From: Planctomycetota bacterium
Lineage (GTDB): Bacteria > Planctomycetota > Planctomycetia > Pirellulales > S012-138
Direction: 5' to 3'
Length of the DNA stretch: 5,875 bases
Assembly (NCBI GenBank): GCA_026982835.1
Contig: JALSGI010000091.1
Coordinates: 1 to 5,875 of the forward strand
Of this stretch, positions 5,027 through 5,875 are shown piece after piece. Every line of letters starts with the position of its first letter. Within the stretch, counting starts at the first letter, position 1. A program made the position numbers and the translations under genes. The notes under the pieces are model-generated. The model made no database searches. It was not told where the DNA came from and saw nothing but the letters and a program-made list of their open reading frames with translations.

Positions 5027-5875
5027 GGGGTCCGGCCCCTTGTTGCCGGTGTTGAACAATCCGCCGCCAGATTCGGCAAAGCCGCAGTCCCCCCAGCGGT
5101 TGCCCCGGTGGCTCAAACGCAACCTGCCCCGCGGCGGCGGCTTTGCCCATACCCGCCGGGTGCTGCAAGAGCTGCGGCTGGAGACGGTGTGCGACAACTC
5201 GCTGTGTCCCAACCGCAGCGAGTGCTACTCGCACCACACGGCCACGTTCATGATCCTGGGCAACGTGTGCACCCGTCCCTGCGGCTTTTGCGCCGTGGAC
5301 CGCGGCCGTCCCGGACCGCCGCAAGAGGACGAGCCGCAGCGGGTGGCCGAAGCGGCCCGGCGGCTGGGACTGCGGCACGTGGTCATCACTTCGGTCACGC
5401 GCGACGATCTGCCCGACGGGGGGGCCGAGCAGTTCTACCGCACGGTGCTGGAGGTGCGACGCTGTACCGGGGCCACGGTGGAGGTGCTTACGCCGGACTT
5501 CGTCGGCCGGCCCGAGGCGCTAGAGCGCGTGCTTCAGGCCCGGCCCGAAGTGTTCAATCACAACACCGAAACCGTGCCGCGGCTCTACGCCCGCGTGCGA
5601 GGCCCCAAGAGCGACTACCGCTGGACGCTGGAGGTGCTTCGCCGGGCGGCCTCGGCTGGGTCGATCAAGGTGAAAAGCGGCTTGATGCTCGGCCTGGGCG
5701 AAACGACTGACGAGCTGCTGGAGGTGCTGGCCGATCTGCGACAGGTCGGCTGCCACTTTCTCACCCTGGGGCAGTACTTGCAGCCGGGCCCCGGCTACCT
5801 GCCCGTGGAGCGTTACGTGCCGCCGGAGGAGTTCGACCACCTGGCCCACCTGGCCCGCAGCCTGGGATTCGAGCA
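5013..5875 (+). CDS. lipA: Lipoyl synthase (radical SAM), 3' end cut by the window
   Basis: Radical-SAM enzyme that inserts two sulfur atoms into protein-bound octanoyl groups to form the lipoyl cofactor of 2-oxoacid dehydrogenases and glycine cleavage. The visible part is 287 codons plus two bases; full-length relatives are about 310-320 aa, so the C-terminus lies outside, including the conserved RSSY serine. Both iron-sulfur motifs are intact: the auxiliary cluster Cys60, Cys65 and Cys71 in CDNSLCPNRSEC, and the SAM cluster Cys86, Cys90 and Cys93 in CTRPCGFC. ATFMILGN, TSVTRDDLPDGGA, VEVLTPDF, FNHNTETV, VKSGLMLGLGET and LTLGQYLQPG follow in family order. The first 30 residues are Pro-rich and variable. 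The start is GTG with GGAGGAA upstream, overlapping the lipB stop by 14 nt. In this window only its upstream partner, LipB, departs from family expectation. Confidence 0.95.
   Translation, partial: MKAPKGSGPLLPVLNNPPPDSAKPQSPQRLPRWLKRNLPRGGGFAHTRRVLQELRLETVCDNSLCPNRSECYSHHTATFMILGNVCTRPCGFCAVDRGRPGPPQEDEPQRVAEAARRLGLRHVVITSVTRDDLPDGGAEQFYRTVLEVRRCTGATVEVLTPDFVGRPEALERVLQARPEVFNHNTETVPRLYARVRGPKSDYRWTLEVLRRAASAGSIKVKSGLMLGLGETTDELLEVLADLRQVGCHFLTLGQYLQPGPGYLPVERYVPPEEFDHLAHLARSLGFE

Overview
The window looks like ordinary GC-rich chromosomal sequence from a bacterium, most likely a planctomycete of the Pirellulales type. That assignment is an inference from the style of the LipA N-terminus, the LGYLE-ending AlkP-superfamily protein and the palindrome-rich gaps, not a proof. 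Five protein genes can be supported. None is a phage, plasmid or defence gene.

Layout: an AlkP-superfamily phosphohydrolase gene (72-1748, +) converges on metF (2213-3106, -). smpB (3662-4162, -) lies upstream of metF in the same direction. From a 132-nt divergent gap, lipB (4295-5026, +) and lipA (5013 to the right edge, +) run the other way and overlap by 14 nt. The lipA gene starts with GTG and is cut by the window end.

The gaps on either side of metF (1749-2212 and 3107-3661) hold no gene. They are packed with a family of short palindromes: 12 clear copies and one eroded copy. Eleven of the clear copies are 20 nt (8-nt arm, 4-nt loop, 8-nt arm) and one is 18 nt. Arm sequences differ between copies but change on both sides together, so the hairpin is kept and not the sequence. 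Read in one orientation, the copies share a GAG left flank, an AG(A/G) right flank and a loop close to KTYM. They are joined by repeated spacer sequence and behave like REP/BIME-type elements. Most left-cluster copies point one way and most right-cluster copies the other, so metF sits between inverted clusters.

lipB and lipA should act together: LipB transfers octanoate from ACP to lipoyl domains and LipA inserts two sulfurs. LipA carries both expected cysteine motifs. The LipB homologue aligns without frameshift but lacks the Lys and Cys that form the catalytic dyad of characterised LipB enzymes. This is the most interesting protein-level observation here. The second point of interest is the hairpin family, and the third is a terminator-like hairpin in the lipB leader.
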